Below are positions 7,550 through 15,558 of a stretch of 42,689 nt of DNA, piece after piece. This stretch comes from JBIOUF01 sp044866695 (lineage in GTDB: Bacteria > Actinomycetota > Actinomycetes > Propionibacteriales > Nocardioidaceae). The first letter of the stretch is position 1; each line of letters begins with the position of its first letter. Location: the NCBI GenBank assembly GCA_044866695.1, contig JBIOUF010000084.1:1-42689 (forward strand), read 5' to 3'. The notes under the pieces are model-generated. The model was not told the origin of the DNA and did not search any database. It saw only the letters and a list, made by a program, of their open reading frames with translations. Position numbers and translations under genes: made by a program.

Positions 7550-8773
7550 ATGAACCCGGTGGCCGGTCACCCGCCCCGGCAGCCGGCCGGGCCGCCCGTC
7601 GCCGCGCCTGCCGGGCCGCGGCGCAGTGGTGGCGGCACCCTGTTCACCGTCGTCGTGTCGGTGGCCATCCTGCTCGGTGCCGGGATGGTCGCGCTGGTCC
7701 TCGCCAGGACCGGAGCGCCCGGTGCGCTGGTCGTCGGCGTCGTCCTCGCCTCGCTGCCGGTCGGGCCGCTGGTGGCCTGCTACCTGTGGCTGGACCGCTA
7801 CGAGCCGGAGCCTCCGGGCCTGCTCCTCACCGCCTTCGCCTGGGGCGCTGTCGTGGCCACCACGGTGGCGCTCGCGCTGCAGGTCGCCGACGAGGTCCTC
7901 GCCGACCGGTCCGAGCTGTTCTCCGCGACGGTCGTCGCGCCCGTGACCGAGGAGGCCACCAAGGGCCTGTTCGTGCTGCTCTTGCTGTGGTGGCGGCGCG
8001 ACGAGATCGACGGCGTCCTGGACGGGCTGGTCTACGCGGGCCTGGTCGGCACCGGCTTCGCGTTCACCGAGAACATCCTCTACTTCACCGGTGCCTTCAC
8101 CAGCGGGGACCTGGTGGGCTCTGGTGGGCTCGGCGCCGCCACGACGGTCTTCGTGCTTCGCGCGGTGGTCAGCCCGTTCGCCCACCCGTTGTTCACCGCC
8201 GCGGTGGGCGTCGGAGCCGGGGTCGCCGTGGGCACCCGGCGGCGGTGGGTGCGCGTCGTCGCGCCCGCGGCAGGGTACGTCGTCGCGGTGGGCATGCACT
8301 CGGCGTGGAACGCCTCGGCGTTCTTCGACGGTGGGTCGCTGTTCCTGCTGACCTACCTGGTGGCCATGGTGCCGGCGTTCCTGCTCTTCGTCGGGTTCGC
8401 CGTGTGGGCCCGCAGCCATGAGGCGCGCTTCTTGACCACTGCGCTGGACGACCTGGCCCGGATCGGCCTGGTCTCCCGGCGGGAGGAGCCCTGGCTGGTC
8501 CGGCTGCCCGCCCGGCGGGCCGCCCGCGCCTACGCCCGACAGCACGCCGGCGCGAGGGGCGAGCAGCTGATGCGCGAGTTCCAGCAGGTCGCGACCGAGC
8601 TGGCCTGGCTGCACCACCGCTGGCTGCGGGGCACCCCGCCTCGTGACTTCGCCGCCCGCGGCGCGGCCTTCGTGCACCAGCTGCGCGTGCTGCGGCCCTA
8701 CGTCGTCTTCCCCGTCGTCGTGGACGGCAGGGTCGTGGCTCCCGTGCTCGCCGCCGGCGGGTGGCCGGCGTGA
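7550..8773 (+). CDS. PrsW-family intramembrane metalloprotease
   Basis: 407 residues. A Pro-rich N-terminus (about 25 residues) is followed by eight or so hydrophobic helices up to residue 290, then a basic, soluble C-terminal tail of about 110 residues. Family motifs are in order: EEATK (Glu134, Glu135, Lys138) after helix 4, FAFTEN in the next helix, and AHPLFTA and GMHSAWN histidines in later helices. In Bacillus, PrsW makes the first cut in anti-sigma factor RsiW; many actinobacterial members have unknown substrates. The frame is open far upstream, but ATG 7550 follows a -10 box and is the only sensible start. Its stop overlaps the next gene, so the operon is translationally coupled. Confidence 0.9.
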   Translation: MNPVAGHPPRQPAGPPVAAPAGPRRSGGGTLFTVVVSVAILLGAGMVALVLARTGAPGALVVGVVLASLPVGPLVACYLWLDRYEPEPPGLLLTAFAWGAVVATTVALALQVADEVLADRSELFSATVVAPVTEEATKGLFVLLLLWWRRDEIDGVLDGLVYAGLVGTGFAFTENILYFTGAFTSGDLVGSGGLGAATTVFVLRAVVSPFAHPLFTAAVGVGAGVAVGTRRRWVRVVAPAAGYVVAVGMHSAWNASAFFDGGSLFLLTYLVAMVPAFLLFVGFAVWARSHEARFLTTALDDLARIGLVSRREEPWLVRLPARRAARAYARQHAGARGEQLMREFQQVATELAWLHHRWLRGTPPRDFAARGAAFVHQLRVLRPYVVFPVVVDGRVVAPVLAAGGWPA

Positions 8774-10701
8774 CCGGCGCGCACGCGGCCGGCGCCCGTC
8801 GCGCCGACGGGATGGTCAGCGCCCTGGCCGCGACGCGCGACGCGCTCGAGGAGCTGCGGCTGCCGCTCGAGCTCCCCGGTGTCGAGGAGCAGCGCGCGGT
8901 GCGGCGCCAGCTGGTCGAGCAGGTCGACGACTACGTGCTGCCCCGGTTCCGGCAGATCGACGCGCCGCTCCTCGCGGTCGTGGGAGGGTCCACCGGCGCG
9001 GGCAAGTCCACCTTGGTCAACTCCCTGGTCGGGGCGCGGGTCAGCGAGGCCGGCGTGCTGCGGCCGACCACGCGCTCGGCCGTGCTGGTCCACCACCCCG
9101 ACGACGCCGCGTGGTTCGGCGCCGGGCGGATCCTCCCGGACCTGGCCCGCACGACCGGGGACAGCGCCGACCCGGGCAGCCTCCGGCTGGTGGCGACCGC
9201 GGCCGTCCCCCAGGGGCTGGCCATCCTGGACGCGCCCGACATCGACTCCGTCGAACGAGCCAACCGGGTGCTGGCCACCCAGCTGCTCGCCTCCGCGGAC
9301 CTGTGGCTGTTCGTCACCTCCGCGGCCCGGTACGCCGACCAGGTGCCCTGGCAGCTGCTCGCCGAGGCCGCCGAGCGCAGCGCCGCACTGGCGATCGTGC
9401 TGGACCGGACGCCTCCGGCTGCCGCCGACGAGGTGGCCGGCCACCTGGCCCGGATGCTCAGCGAGCGCGGGCTCGGCGACACCCCGATGTTCGTGGTTGC
9501 CGAGGTGGTCCCGGACGAGAACGGCCTGCTCGACGATCCCGGCGTGGACCAGGTCCGGGCCTGGCTGGCCGAGCTGGCCGCCGACGCGTCCGCCCGCGCC
9601 GCCGTGGTCCGGCAGACCCTCGACGGCGCGGTCCGTGGCCTGTCCAGGCGGGCGTACGAGCTCGCCGACGCCCAGGAGGCCCAGCTGGCCATGGCGGCGC
9701 GCCTGCGCAAGGACGTCGACCGGGCCTACGAGGCCGCCGTCGCCGGGGTCGCCACCGCGTCCGCGGACGGCACCCTGCTCCGGGGGGAGGTGCTGGCGCG
9801 GTGGCAGGAGTTCGTCGGCACCGGGGAGCTGTTCCGCTCGCTGGAGACCAAGGTCGGCTGGCTGCGCGACCGGGTCACGGGCTGGTTCCGCGGCAAGCCG
9901 CAGCAGGCGGAGCGGGTCACCGTGGCCGTGGAGAGCGGACTGGAGACCCTGATCCTCGGAGCCGCCGAGAACGCCGCCGAGGAGACCGTCCGGTCGTGGC
10001 AGTCGGTCGAGGCCGGCACCCGCCTTCTCGCCGGCGCCCCGCAACCGCTGGACCGGGCATCGCGCGAGCTGCGTCCGGCCACCGAGCGAGCGGTCCGGGA
10101 CTGGCAGGCCGGCGTCTTGCAGATGGTCCGGGAGGAGGGCGCCGAACGGCGGTCCACCGCGCGCTTCCTGGCCTTCGGGGTGAACGGTCTCGCGGTGGCG
10201 CTCATGGTGGTGGTGTTCGCCTCGACGACCGGTCTGACCGGTGCCGAGGTGGGCATCGCCGGCGGCAGCGCCGTACTGGGCCAGAAGCTGCTCGAGGCGG
10301 TGTTCGGCGACGACGCGGTCCGCCGGCTGGCCGACCGGGCCCGCACCGACCTCACCGCCACCGTGGCGGCGCTGGTGACCGGAGAGCGGGCGCGGTACAC
10401 AGACCTGCTGGACGCCCTCGGCCTGCACGGCGCCGAGGACGCCGCCGCCCACGCGGCCGCGCCCGCGGGCGCGACCGCGGCCGGACCCGGCCACGGCGAG
10501 CCGGTCCGCAACGACCCTGCCGCGCGGCTGCGGGACGCCGTACGCGCTCTGGACGACGCGCGGTCGGCGCACCAGGCCGCGCCGGGACCGGACCAGGCCG
10601 GCGACCGGCCGGCCCTCCGGGCTTCGGAGGGTTCGCCCGCGACGGCGGCAGACCGGCTGACCGACCAGCGCGCCGACCAGCCGACCGGGGCCGGCGGATG
10701 A
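8770..10701 (+). CDS. Dynamin-like membrane-associated GTPase (first of a pair)
   Basis: About 643 residues from GTG 8770, whose GTGA overlaps the PrsW stop; GTG 8761 is an alternative. The P-loop is GGSTGAGKST (Gly72-Thr81), followed by a switch region DAPDIDS (G3-like) near residue 157. A long helical region follows, then two hydrophobic segments (about residues 465-500) that look like a membrane paddle or anchor. The last 80 residues are Ala/Pro-rich and low complexity. It resembles bacterial dynamin-like proteins that come in tandem pairs, such as DynA/DynB of Streptomyces sporulation septa. Role inferred: membrane remodelling or membrane-stress response. It is coupled to the next gene by ATGA. 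Confidence 0.8.
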   Translation: MTGAHAAGARRADGMVSALAATRDALEELRLPLELPGVEEQRAVRRQLVEQVDDYVLPRFRQIDAPLLAVVGGSTGAGKSTLVNSLVGARVSEAGVLRPTTRSAVLVHHPDDAAWFGAGRILPDLARTTGDSADPGSLRLVATAAVPQGLAILDAPDIDSVERANRVLATQLLASADLWLFVTSAARYADQVPWQLLAEAAERSAALAIVLDRTPPAAADEVAGHLARMLSERGLGDTPMFVVAEVVPDENGLLDDPGVDQVRAWLAELAADASARAAVVRQTLDGAVRGLSRRAYELADAQEAQLAMAARLRKDVDRAYEAAVAGVATASADGTLLRGEVLARWQEFVGTGELFRSLETKVGWLRDRVTGWFRGKPQQAERVTVAVESGLETLILGAAENAAEETVRSWQSVEAGTRLLAGAPQPLDRASRELRPATERAVRDWQAGVLQMVREEGAERRSTARFLAFGVNGLAVALMVVVFASTTGLTGAEVGIAGGSAVLGQKLLEAVFGDDAVRRLADRARTDLTATVAALVTGERARYTDLLDALGLHGAEDAAAHAAAPAGATAAGPGHGEPVRNDPAARLRDAVRALDDARSAHQAAPGPDQAGDRPALRASEGSPATAADRLTDQRADQPTGAGG

Positions 10702-12377
10702 CGGCGCTGCTCGAGGGCGCGAAGCGCCGGCTCGGTCGTGGCAGGTCGGACATCGGCGCCCGCGCCGAGGCGCTGGACCGGGCCGTCCGCGCGTCGCGGG
10801 GCCGTCTCGGCGACGGCGTGCTGGACCAGGCGGACACCGTCGTACGCCGCGTGACCGGCCGCATGGCGCTGTCGGGCGACCACACCGTCGTGGCGCTGGC
10901 CGGAGCCACCGGGTCCGGGAAGTCCTCCACCTTCAACGCCCTGGCGGGAATGGACCTGGCCGCAGTGGGCGTCCGCCGGCCCACCACCTCCTCGACGATG
11001 GCCTTCGTGTCGGGCTCAGACGGTGCGGGGGACCTGCTCGAGTGGCTCGGCGTCCCGCGCCGGCACCAGGTGGCGCGCACCAGCGTCCTCGACGGCGCAG
11101 GTGCCCCGCAGCCGGGCTCGGCCCCCCCGACGGACCTGGCAGGACTGGTGCTCCTCGACCTCCCCGACCACGACTCCACCGAGGTCGAGCACCACCTCGA
11201 GGTCGACCGGCTGGTCGCGCTGGCCGACCTGCTGGTCTGGGTGCTCGACCCGCAGAAGTACGCCGACGCGGCCGTCCACGAGCGCTACCTGCGACCGCTC
11301 GCCGGGCATCGCGACGTCGTCGTGGTGGTGCTGAACCAGATCGACCTGGTGGCGCCCGGGCGGCGCGACGCCATGCTCGCGGACCTTCGGCGGCTGCTGG
11401 ACGACGACGGGCTGGCCGGCGTGCCGCTGCTGGCCGTCTCCGCCCGCGGCGGCGAGGGCGTCGAGGCGCTGCGTGACCTGGTCGCCCGCCGGGTCGCCGC
11501 CAAGCGCTCCGCCGCCGACCGGCTCCGGGCCGACGTCCTCGACGTCGCCCGGCGGCTGCAGGAGGCCACCGGCTCGGCGGGCCCCGCCGACCTGAGCCGC
11601 CAGCGGGAGACCGAGCTGGTGTCCGCGCTCGCCGACGCCGCGGGGGTCCCCACGGTGGTCCGCGCGGTCGAGCGCGCCACCGTCCGGCGCGGGTCGCAGG
11701 CGACCGGATGGCCGCTCACCGCCTGGCTCGCCCGGTTCCGGCCCGACCCCCTCCGCCGGCTGCACCTGGACCTGGGCGACTCCGGCCGGGAGCTGACCGG
11801 TCTCTCCCGAGCGTCGCTGCCCGAACCCACCCCGGTGCAGCGCGCCCGCGTCGACAGCGCCGTCCGCAACGTCGCCGACGAGGTGGCCGCCCCCTTGGCG
11901 CGACCCTGGGCCGACGCGGTTCGCCGGGCCTCCGTCTCGCGGCTGGACGCCCTCGGCGACGCGTTGGACCGCGCCGTCGCCGGCACCGACCTCGGGGTCG
12001 CCCGTCCACCCTGGTGGTGGCGGGTGCTGCGCGTGCTGCAGGTGAGCCTGCTGGGCGTCGCGACCGTGGGCGCGCTGTGGCTGACCGGCCTGTTCCTGCT
12101 GGGCTACTTCCAGCTGCGTGCGCCGGAGGCGCCTCGGGTGGAGGGCTTCCCGGTTCCCACTCTGCTGCTCGTCACCGGCCTGCTCGCCGGCCTGGTGGTC
12201 ACCCTGCTGAGCCGCCCGATGAACCGCGCCACGGCCCGGTCCCGGGCCCGCCTGGCCGAGCGACGGCTGCGCTCGGCGGTCGCCGAGGTCACCCACGAGC
12301 TGGTCACCCAGCCGGTCGACGTCGAGCTGGCCGCGCATGCCGAGGCGCGCGAGGCCCTGGCGGCCGCGCTGCGCTGA
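10698..12377 (+). CDS. YfjP-like membrane-associated GTPase (second of a pair)
   Basis: 559 residues; ATG 10698 overlaps the preceding stop (ATGA). GTPase motifs: P-loop GATGSGKSS (Gly69-Ser77), G3-like DLPDHDS (Asp154-Ser160) and G4 NQID (Asn213-Asp216) in place of NKxD. A helical middle domain is followed by two C-terminal membrane helices (about residues 442-468 and 485-505) and a short soluble tail. Actinobacterial homologues are annotated as YfjP-family or dynamin-family GTPases and tend to be adjacent. The two GTPases probably work as a hetero-oligomer at the membrane (inference). The open frame reaches far upstream but is a shadow of the first GTPase there. Confidence 0.82.
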   Translation: MTALLEGAKRRLGRGRSDIGARAEALDRAVRASRGRLGDGVLDQADTVVRRVTGRMALSGDHTVVALAGATGSGKSSTFNALAGMDLAAVGVRRPTTSSTMAFVSGSDGAGDLLEWLGVPRRHQVARTSVLDGAGAPQPGSAPPTDLAGLVLLDLPDHDSTEVEHHLEVDRLVALADLLVWVLDPQKYADAAVHERYLRPLAGHRDVVVVVLNQIDLVAPGRRDAMLADLRRLLDDDGLAGVPLLAVSARGGEGVEALRDLVARRVAAKRSAADRLRADVLDVARRLQEATGSAGPADLSRQRETELVSALADAAGVPTVVRAVERATVRRGSQATGWPLTAWLARFRPDPLRRLHLDLGDSGRELTGLSRASLPEPTPVQRARVDSAVRNVADEVAAPLARPWADAVRRASVSRLDALGDALDRAVAGTDLGVARPPWWWRVLRVLQVSLLGVATVGALWLTGLFLLGYFQLRAPEAPRVEGFPVPTLLLVTGLLAGLVVTLLSRPMNRATARSRARLAERRLRSAVAEVTHELVTQPVDVELAAHAEAREALAAALR

Positions 12378-12593
12378 CCACCTCCGCGGACCCATGCCGG
12401 CTGACCACCCCCGGACCAGGCCCCGCGGCCCCCGGCCGGCCAACGGGCGGGCTCGGGCGGCCGGGCCGGAAAACGTCCACAGCCGGCGACCCGCCCGGTT
12501 CCTCCACAGGTCCCCCTCGCCCGGTGCCGGGTGACCGCCGCAGCGGTCAGGCTGGGCCCACAGGCACAGGGCCGAGAGCGAGGAGCAAGAGCC
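12378..12593. other. Intergenic region before ssb2
   Basis: 216 bp without a supported gene. It holds GC-rich low-complexity DNA, then a perfect palindrome and probable promoter for ssb2 near 12532-12553. Confidence 0.6.
12532..12553 (+). promoter_or_regulatory. Palindrome overlapping a putative ssb2 promoter
   Basis: TGACCGC-CGCA-GCGGTCA (12532-12549) is a perfect 7-bp dyad. A -10-like CAGGCT (12548-12553) starts at its right edge, so the dyad would sit between -35 and -10, where a repressor could act. It could instead be a late terminator for the GTPase operon. Confidence 0.4.
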
Positions 12594-13088
12594 ATGACCG
12601 ACACCTTCGTCACCCTCCACGGGTGGGTGGGAGCCGACGTCGTCTTCCGCACCCCGGGCGGCGTGAGCGTCGCGAACCTCCGAGTCGCCGTCACGCCCCG
12701 CATCCGGCGGGGCGGACTGTGGCAGGACGGGGAGACCACGTGGTACTCCGTCACCGCGTGGCGCGGGCTGGCCGAGCACGTCCGCGACTCGGTGCGCAAG
12801 GGCGACGCGGTGATCGTGCACGGCCGGCTGCGCACCGAGACCTGGCAGCGGGAGGGCGAGCCGGCGTCGGCGACGCTGGTCGTGGACGCGACGCTGGTCG
12901 GTCACGACCTGGCCCGGGGCACCAGCACCTTCCTCAAGGCGGCCCGCTCCGAGCGCGCGGAGTCCGACCTGGACAGCGAGGTGACCCAGATGGTCCACGA
13001 CGGTGAGCCGCTGCCGCCGGCGATGACCAGCTGGGGGGAGCCGCGGCCCGAGGCGCCGGAGCGGTCCGGGACGGAGCGGGCGGCGTGA
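12594..13088 (+). CDS. Single-stranded DNA-binding protein, SsbB-like paralogue
   Basis: 164 residues. An OB-fold domain covers about residues 1-115 (patterns VANLRVAVTPR, WYSVTAWRGLAEHV and GDAVIVHGRLRTETW). The C-terminal tail lacks the acidic DDDIPF-type tip that recruits partners in replicative SSB. That points to the second actinobacterial SSB: Rv2478c in M. tuberculosis, or SsbB of Streptomyces, which is linked to chromosome segregation during sporulation. As in M. tuberculosis it is next to ettA. A GAGGAG site precedes ATG 12594; the open frame upstream of that ATG has no homology-like sequence. Confidence 0.9.
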   Translation: MTDTFVTLHGWVGADVVFRTPGGVSVANLRVAVTPRIRRGGLWQDGETTWYSVTAWRGLAEHVRDSVRKGDAVIVHGRLRTETWQREGEPASATLVVDATLVGHDLARGTSTFLKAARSERAESDLDSEVTQMVHDGEPLPPAMTSWGEPRPEAPERSGTERAA

Positions 13089-13132
13089 CCTCGGGGGCGC
13101 GGCGGCCGCGGGCACCCTCGCCGCGCCCTGCG

Positions 13133-13161
13133 TTGGGCCGTGCCCGCGTCGTCCGTAGGCT
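13133..13161 (+). promoter_or_regulatory. ettA promoter (-35 TTGGGC, -10 TAGGCT)
   Basis: TTGGGC (13133-13138) and TAGGCT (13156-13161) are separated by exactly 17 bp. ATG 13170 follows the -10 by 8 nt, so the transcript is probably leaderless. This is the best-formed promoter in the window. Confidence 0.65.
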
Positions 13162-13169
13162 TCCCCACC

Positions 13170-14852
13170 ATGGCGGAGTATGTGTTCACCCTGCGCAACG
13201 TGCGCAAGGCGCACGGCGACAAGGTGGTGCTCGACAACGTCACCTTGTCGTTCCTGCACGGCGCGAAGATCGGCGTCGTCGGACCCAACGGCACGGGGAA
13301 GTCGACGCTGCTGCGGATCATGGCGGGCCTGGACCACCCGTCCAACGGCGACGCCATCAAGGACCCCGAGGCGACCGTCGGCATGCTCCAGCAGGAGCCG
13401 CCGCTCACCGAGGGCCGCACCGTGCTGGAGAACATCGAGGAGGCGGTCCACGACATCAAGTCCAGGCTGGACCGCTACAACGAGATCTCCGAGGAGCTCG
13501 CCCACCCCGACGCGGACTACGACAAGCTCCTCGCCGAGATGGGCGACCTGCAGGCCGACCTCGACCACGCCGGAGCCTGGGACCTCGACAGCCGTCTGGA
13601 CCAGGCCATGGACGCCCTGCGATGCCCACCACCGGACAGCGTCGTCGACACGCTGTCCGGAGGCGAACGGCGCAGGGTCGCGCTGTGCAAGCTGCTGCTG
13701 CAGCAGCCGGACCTGCTGCTCCTCGACGAGCCCACCAACCACCTCGACGCGGAGTCCGTGCAGTGGCTGGAAGGACACCTCGCCGGCTATCCGGGGGCCG
13801 TCCTGGCGGTCACCCACGACCGGTACTTCCTCGACAACGTCGCCAGCTGGATCCTCGAGCTCGACCGCGGCCGGACCCACCCCTACGAAGGCAACTACTC
13901 CACCTACCTCGAGACGAAGCGGGAGCGGCTGAAGGTCGAGGGGGCCAAGGACGCCAAGCGGGCCAAGATGCTCGAGCGGGAGCTGGAGTGGGTGCGCTCC
14001 AACCCCAAGGCCCGGCAGGCGAAGAGCAAGTCGCGGCTGGCCCGCTACGAGGAGCTGGCGGCCGAGGCGGAGCGCAACCGCAAGCTCGACGCCACCGAGA
14101 TCAACATCCCTCCCGGGCCGCGCCTCGGCGACGTCGTCCTGGAGGCCGGCCATCTCACCAAGGGGTTCGGCGACCGGGTGCTGATCCACGACCTGTCCTT
14201 CCGGCTGCCCCGAGCCGGCATCGTCGGCGTCATCGGACCCAACGGCGTCGGCAAGACCACGCTGTTCCGGATGGTCGTCGGGCAGGAGCAGCCCGACCGG
14301 GGCACGCTCACGGTCGGGAAGACGGTCAAGATCTCCTACGTCGACCAGAGCCGGGCCGGCATCGACCCGCAGCGCAACGTCTGGGAGGTCGTGTCCGACG
14401 GCCTGGACCACATCAAGGTGGCCAGCTTCGAGATGCCCAGCCGGGCCTACATCGCGTCGTTCGGGTTCAAGGGAGCCGACCAGCAGAAGCGGGCCGGGAT
14501 CCTCTCCGGCGGCGAACGCAACCGGCTCAACCTGGCGATGACCCTGAAGATGGGCGGCAACCTGCTGCTGCTCAACGAGCCCACGAACGACCTCGACGTG
14601 GAGACGCTGCAGTCGCTGGAGGACGCGCTGCTGGAGTTCCCCGGCTGCGCGGTGATCACCTCCCACGACCGGTGGTTCCTGGACCGCACGGCCACCCACA
14701 TCCTGGCCTGGGAGGGCACCGAGGAGGACAGCGGCGCCTGGTTCTGGTTCGAGGGCAACTTCGCCGCGTACGAGGCCAACAAGGTCGAGCGGCTGGGCGT
14801 CGAGGCCGCGCGGCCGCACCGGGTCACGCACCGCCGGCTCACCCGGGGCTGA
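13170..14852 (+). CDS. ettA: Energy-dependent translational throttle protein EttA (ABC-F)
   Basis: 560 residues with two ABC ATPase domains and no membrane domain. EttA binds the ribosomal E site and gates entry into elongation according to ATP level. Walker A motifs are GPNGTGKST (residues 38-46) and GPNGVGKTT (from 356). Signature motifs are LSGGERRRVAL and LSGGERNRLNL. Walker B1 is LLLLDEPTNHLD; Walker B2 reads LLLLNEPTNDLD, with Asn469 where Asp is usual, while the catalytic Glu470 is kept. The linker between domains (about residues 240-325) is basic and helical, as in the PtIM of the family. The ORF is open 10 codons further up, but ATG 13170 fits the promoter. The stop lies in an 11-bp tandem repeat. 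Confidence 0.96.
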   Translation: MAEYVFTLRNVRKAHGDKVVLDNVTLSFLHGAKIGVVGPNGTGKSTLLRIMAGLDHPSNGDAIKDPEATVGMLQQEPPLTEGRTVLENIEEAVHDIKSRLDRYNEISEELAHPDADYDKLLAEMGDLQADLDHAGAWDLDSRLDQAMDALRCPPPDSVVDTLSGGERRRVALCKLLLQQPDLLLLDEPTNHLDAESVQWLEGHLAGYPGAVLAVTHDRYFLDNVASWILELDRGRTHPYEGNYSTYLETKRERLKVEGAKDAKRAKMLERELEWVRSNPKARQAKSKSRLARYEELAAEAERNRKLDATEINIPPGPRLGDVVLEAGHLTKGFGDRVLIHDLSFRLPRAGIVGVIGPNGVGKTTLFRMVVGQEQPDRGTLTVGKTVKISYVDQSRAGIDPQRNVWEVVSDGLDHIKVASFEMPSRAYIASFGFKGADQQKRAGILSGGERNRLNLAMTLKMGGNLLLLNEPTNDLDVETLQSLEDALLEFPGCAVITSHDRWFLDRTATHILAWEGTEEDSGAWFWFEGNFAAYEANKVERLGVEAARPHRVTHRRLTRG

Positions 14853-14890
14853 CCCGGGGCTGACCCGGGGCTGACCCGGGGCTGACCCGG
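14841..14890. repeat. 11-bp tandem repeat (4.5 copies) at the ettA stop
   Basis: Units ACCCGGGGCTG start at 14841, 14852, 14863 and 14874, with a partial copy to 14890. The ettA stop TGA spans the first two units. Because 11 is not a multiple of 3, the TGA at 14850, 14861 and 14872 closes all three frames. Confidence 0.85.
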
Positions 14891-14895
14891 CCGGC

Positions 14896-14930
14896 CCGAC
14901 CCGTGACCTGCCGGGGTCAGGCCGGGTCGG
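14896..14930. terminator. Two-way terminator between ettA and the MarR gene
   Basis: Nested inverted repeats: CCGACCCG (14896-14903) pairs with CGGGTCGG (14923-14930). Inside, TGACC (14904-14908) pairs with GGTCA (14915-14919) around a 6-nt loop. It covers the MarR stop codon. Confidence 0.6.
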
Positions 14931-15429
14931 CGCCCCGCCGGATCAGGCCGAGCGTCGGGTTGTCGTCGTTGAGCCGGTCCGCGACCGACGCGAAGACCCG
15001 GCCGACGGCCTCGAAGTCCTCGGGGGCCGCCAGGTCCACGAACAGCTCGCGGACCCCCCGCACGTGGGTCGGGGCGGCCTGGCGCAACGTGTCGAAGCCC
15101 TTGTCGGTGAGCACCGCCTCCACGCCGCGGCCGTCCTCTAGGCAGCTGTCCCGCTCGACCAGACCCGCTCGCTCGAGCCGGTTGACCGTATGGGTCACCC
15201 GGCTGCGGGAGTGGCTCATGGCGCCGGCGAGCATCGCCATCCGGAGCCGGTGCTGCGGCGACTCCGAGAGTCGTACCAGGATCTCGTACTCGGGCAGCGA
15301 GAGCCCGTGCTCCTCGCGCAGCTCACGGTCGAGCCTGCTGAGCAGCAGGGTGCTGCCGACCAGGTAGGCCCTCCAGGCCTGCTGCTGTCCGGTGTCGAGC
15401 CAAGGGGTCCGAGAGTCCGCCGAGGTCAT
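14917..15429 (-). CDS. MarR family transcriptional regulator
   Basis: 170 residues. It has the winged helix-turn-helix plan of MarR proteins: a dimerisation helix at the N-terminus (WRAYLVGSTLLLSRLDREL), the recognition region MAGAMSHSRSRVTHTVNRLE (about residues 67-88) and a wing with ERDSCLEDGRG. MarR proteins are dimeric repressors that often sense phenolic or oxidising ligands. Cys95, in the wing, could be redox-sensitive (inference). ATG 15429 lies 6 nt after a TAGCAT box. It is divergent from the thioesterase gene across about 130 bp, which makes that gene a candidate target. Confidence 0.92.
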   Translation of the reverse strand: MTSADSRTPWLDTGQQQAWRAYLVGSTLLLSRLDRELREEHGLSLPEYEILVRLSESPQHRLRMAMLAGAMSHSRSRVTHTVNRLERAGLVERDSCLEDGRGVEAVLTDKGFDTLRQAAPTHVRGVRELFVDLAAPEDFEAVGRVFASVADRLNDDNPTLGLIRRGADPA

Positions 15430-15435
15430 TGCACG

Positions 15436-15441
15436 ATGCTA
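15436..15441 (-). promoter_or_regulatory. Putative marR -10 box (leaderless)
   Basis: Minus-strand TAGCAT ends 6 nt before ATG 15429. Confidence 0.5.
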
Positions 15442-15545
15442 CGCCGCGGTAACCCCCAGGCCCGACCGCTGCGCGGCGTGGCTGCGGCCGTCCGCCCGCC
15501 GGCCGGTGCCGGCTGCCGCGGGCGGGCCGCCGGGACGGGCACTGC

Positions 15546-15551
15546 CAGGAT
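15546..15551 (+). promoter_or_regulatory. Putative thioesterase -10 box (leaderless)
   Basis: CAGGAT ends 7 nt before GTG 15559 and overlaps the competing ATG at 15550, favouring the GTG start. Confidence 0.4.
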
Positions 15552-15558
15552 GGGTCCC

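Noticed and set aside
5780..8773. A 997-residue protein starting at 5780
   Set aside because: Only the part from ATG 7550 has protein-like sequence; the upstream part crosses tRNA-Arg and is antisense to pepP.
11016..14831. 1271-codon open frame on the minus strand opposite GTPase 2, ssb2 and ettA
   Set aside because: It is a GC-driven shadow: low-complexity Arg/Gly/Pro/Gln composition, and the plus strand has clear conserved genes throughout.
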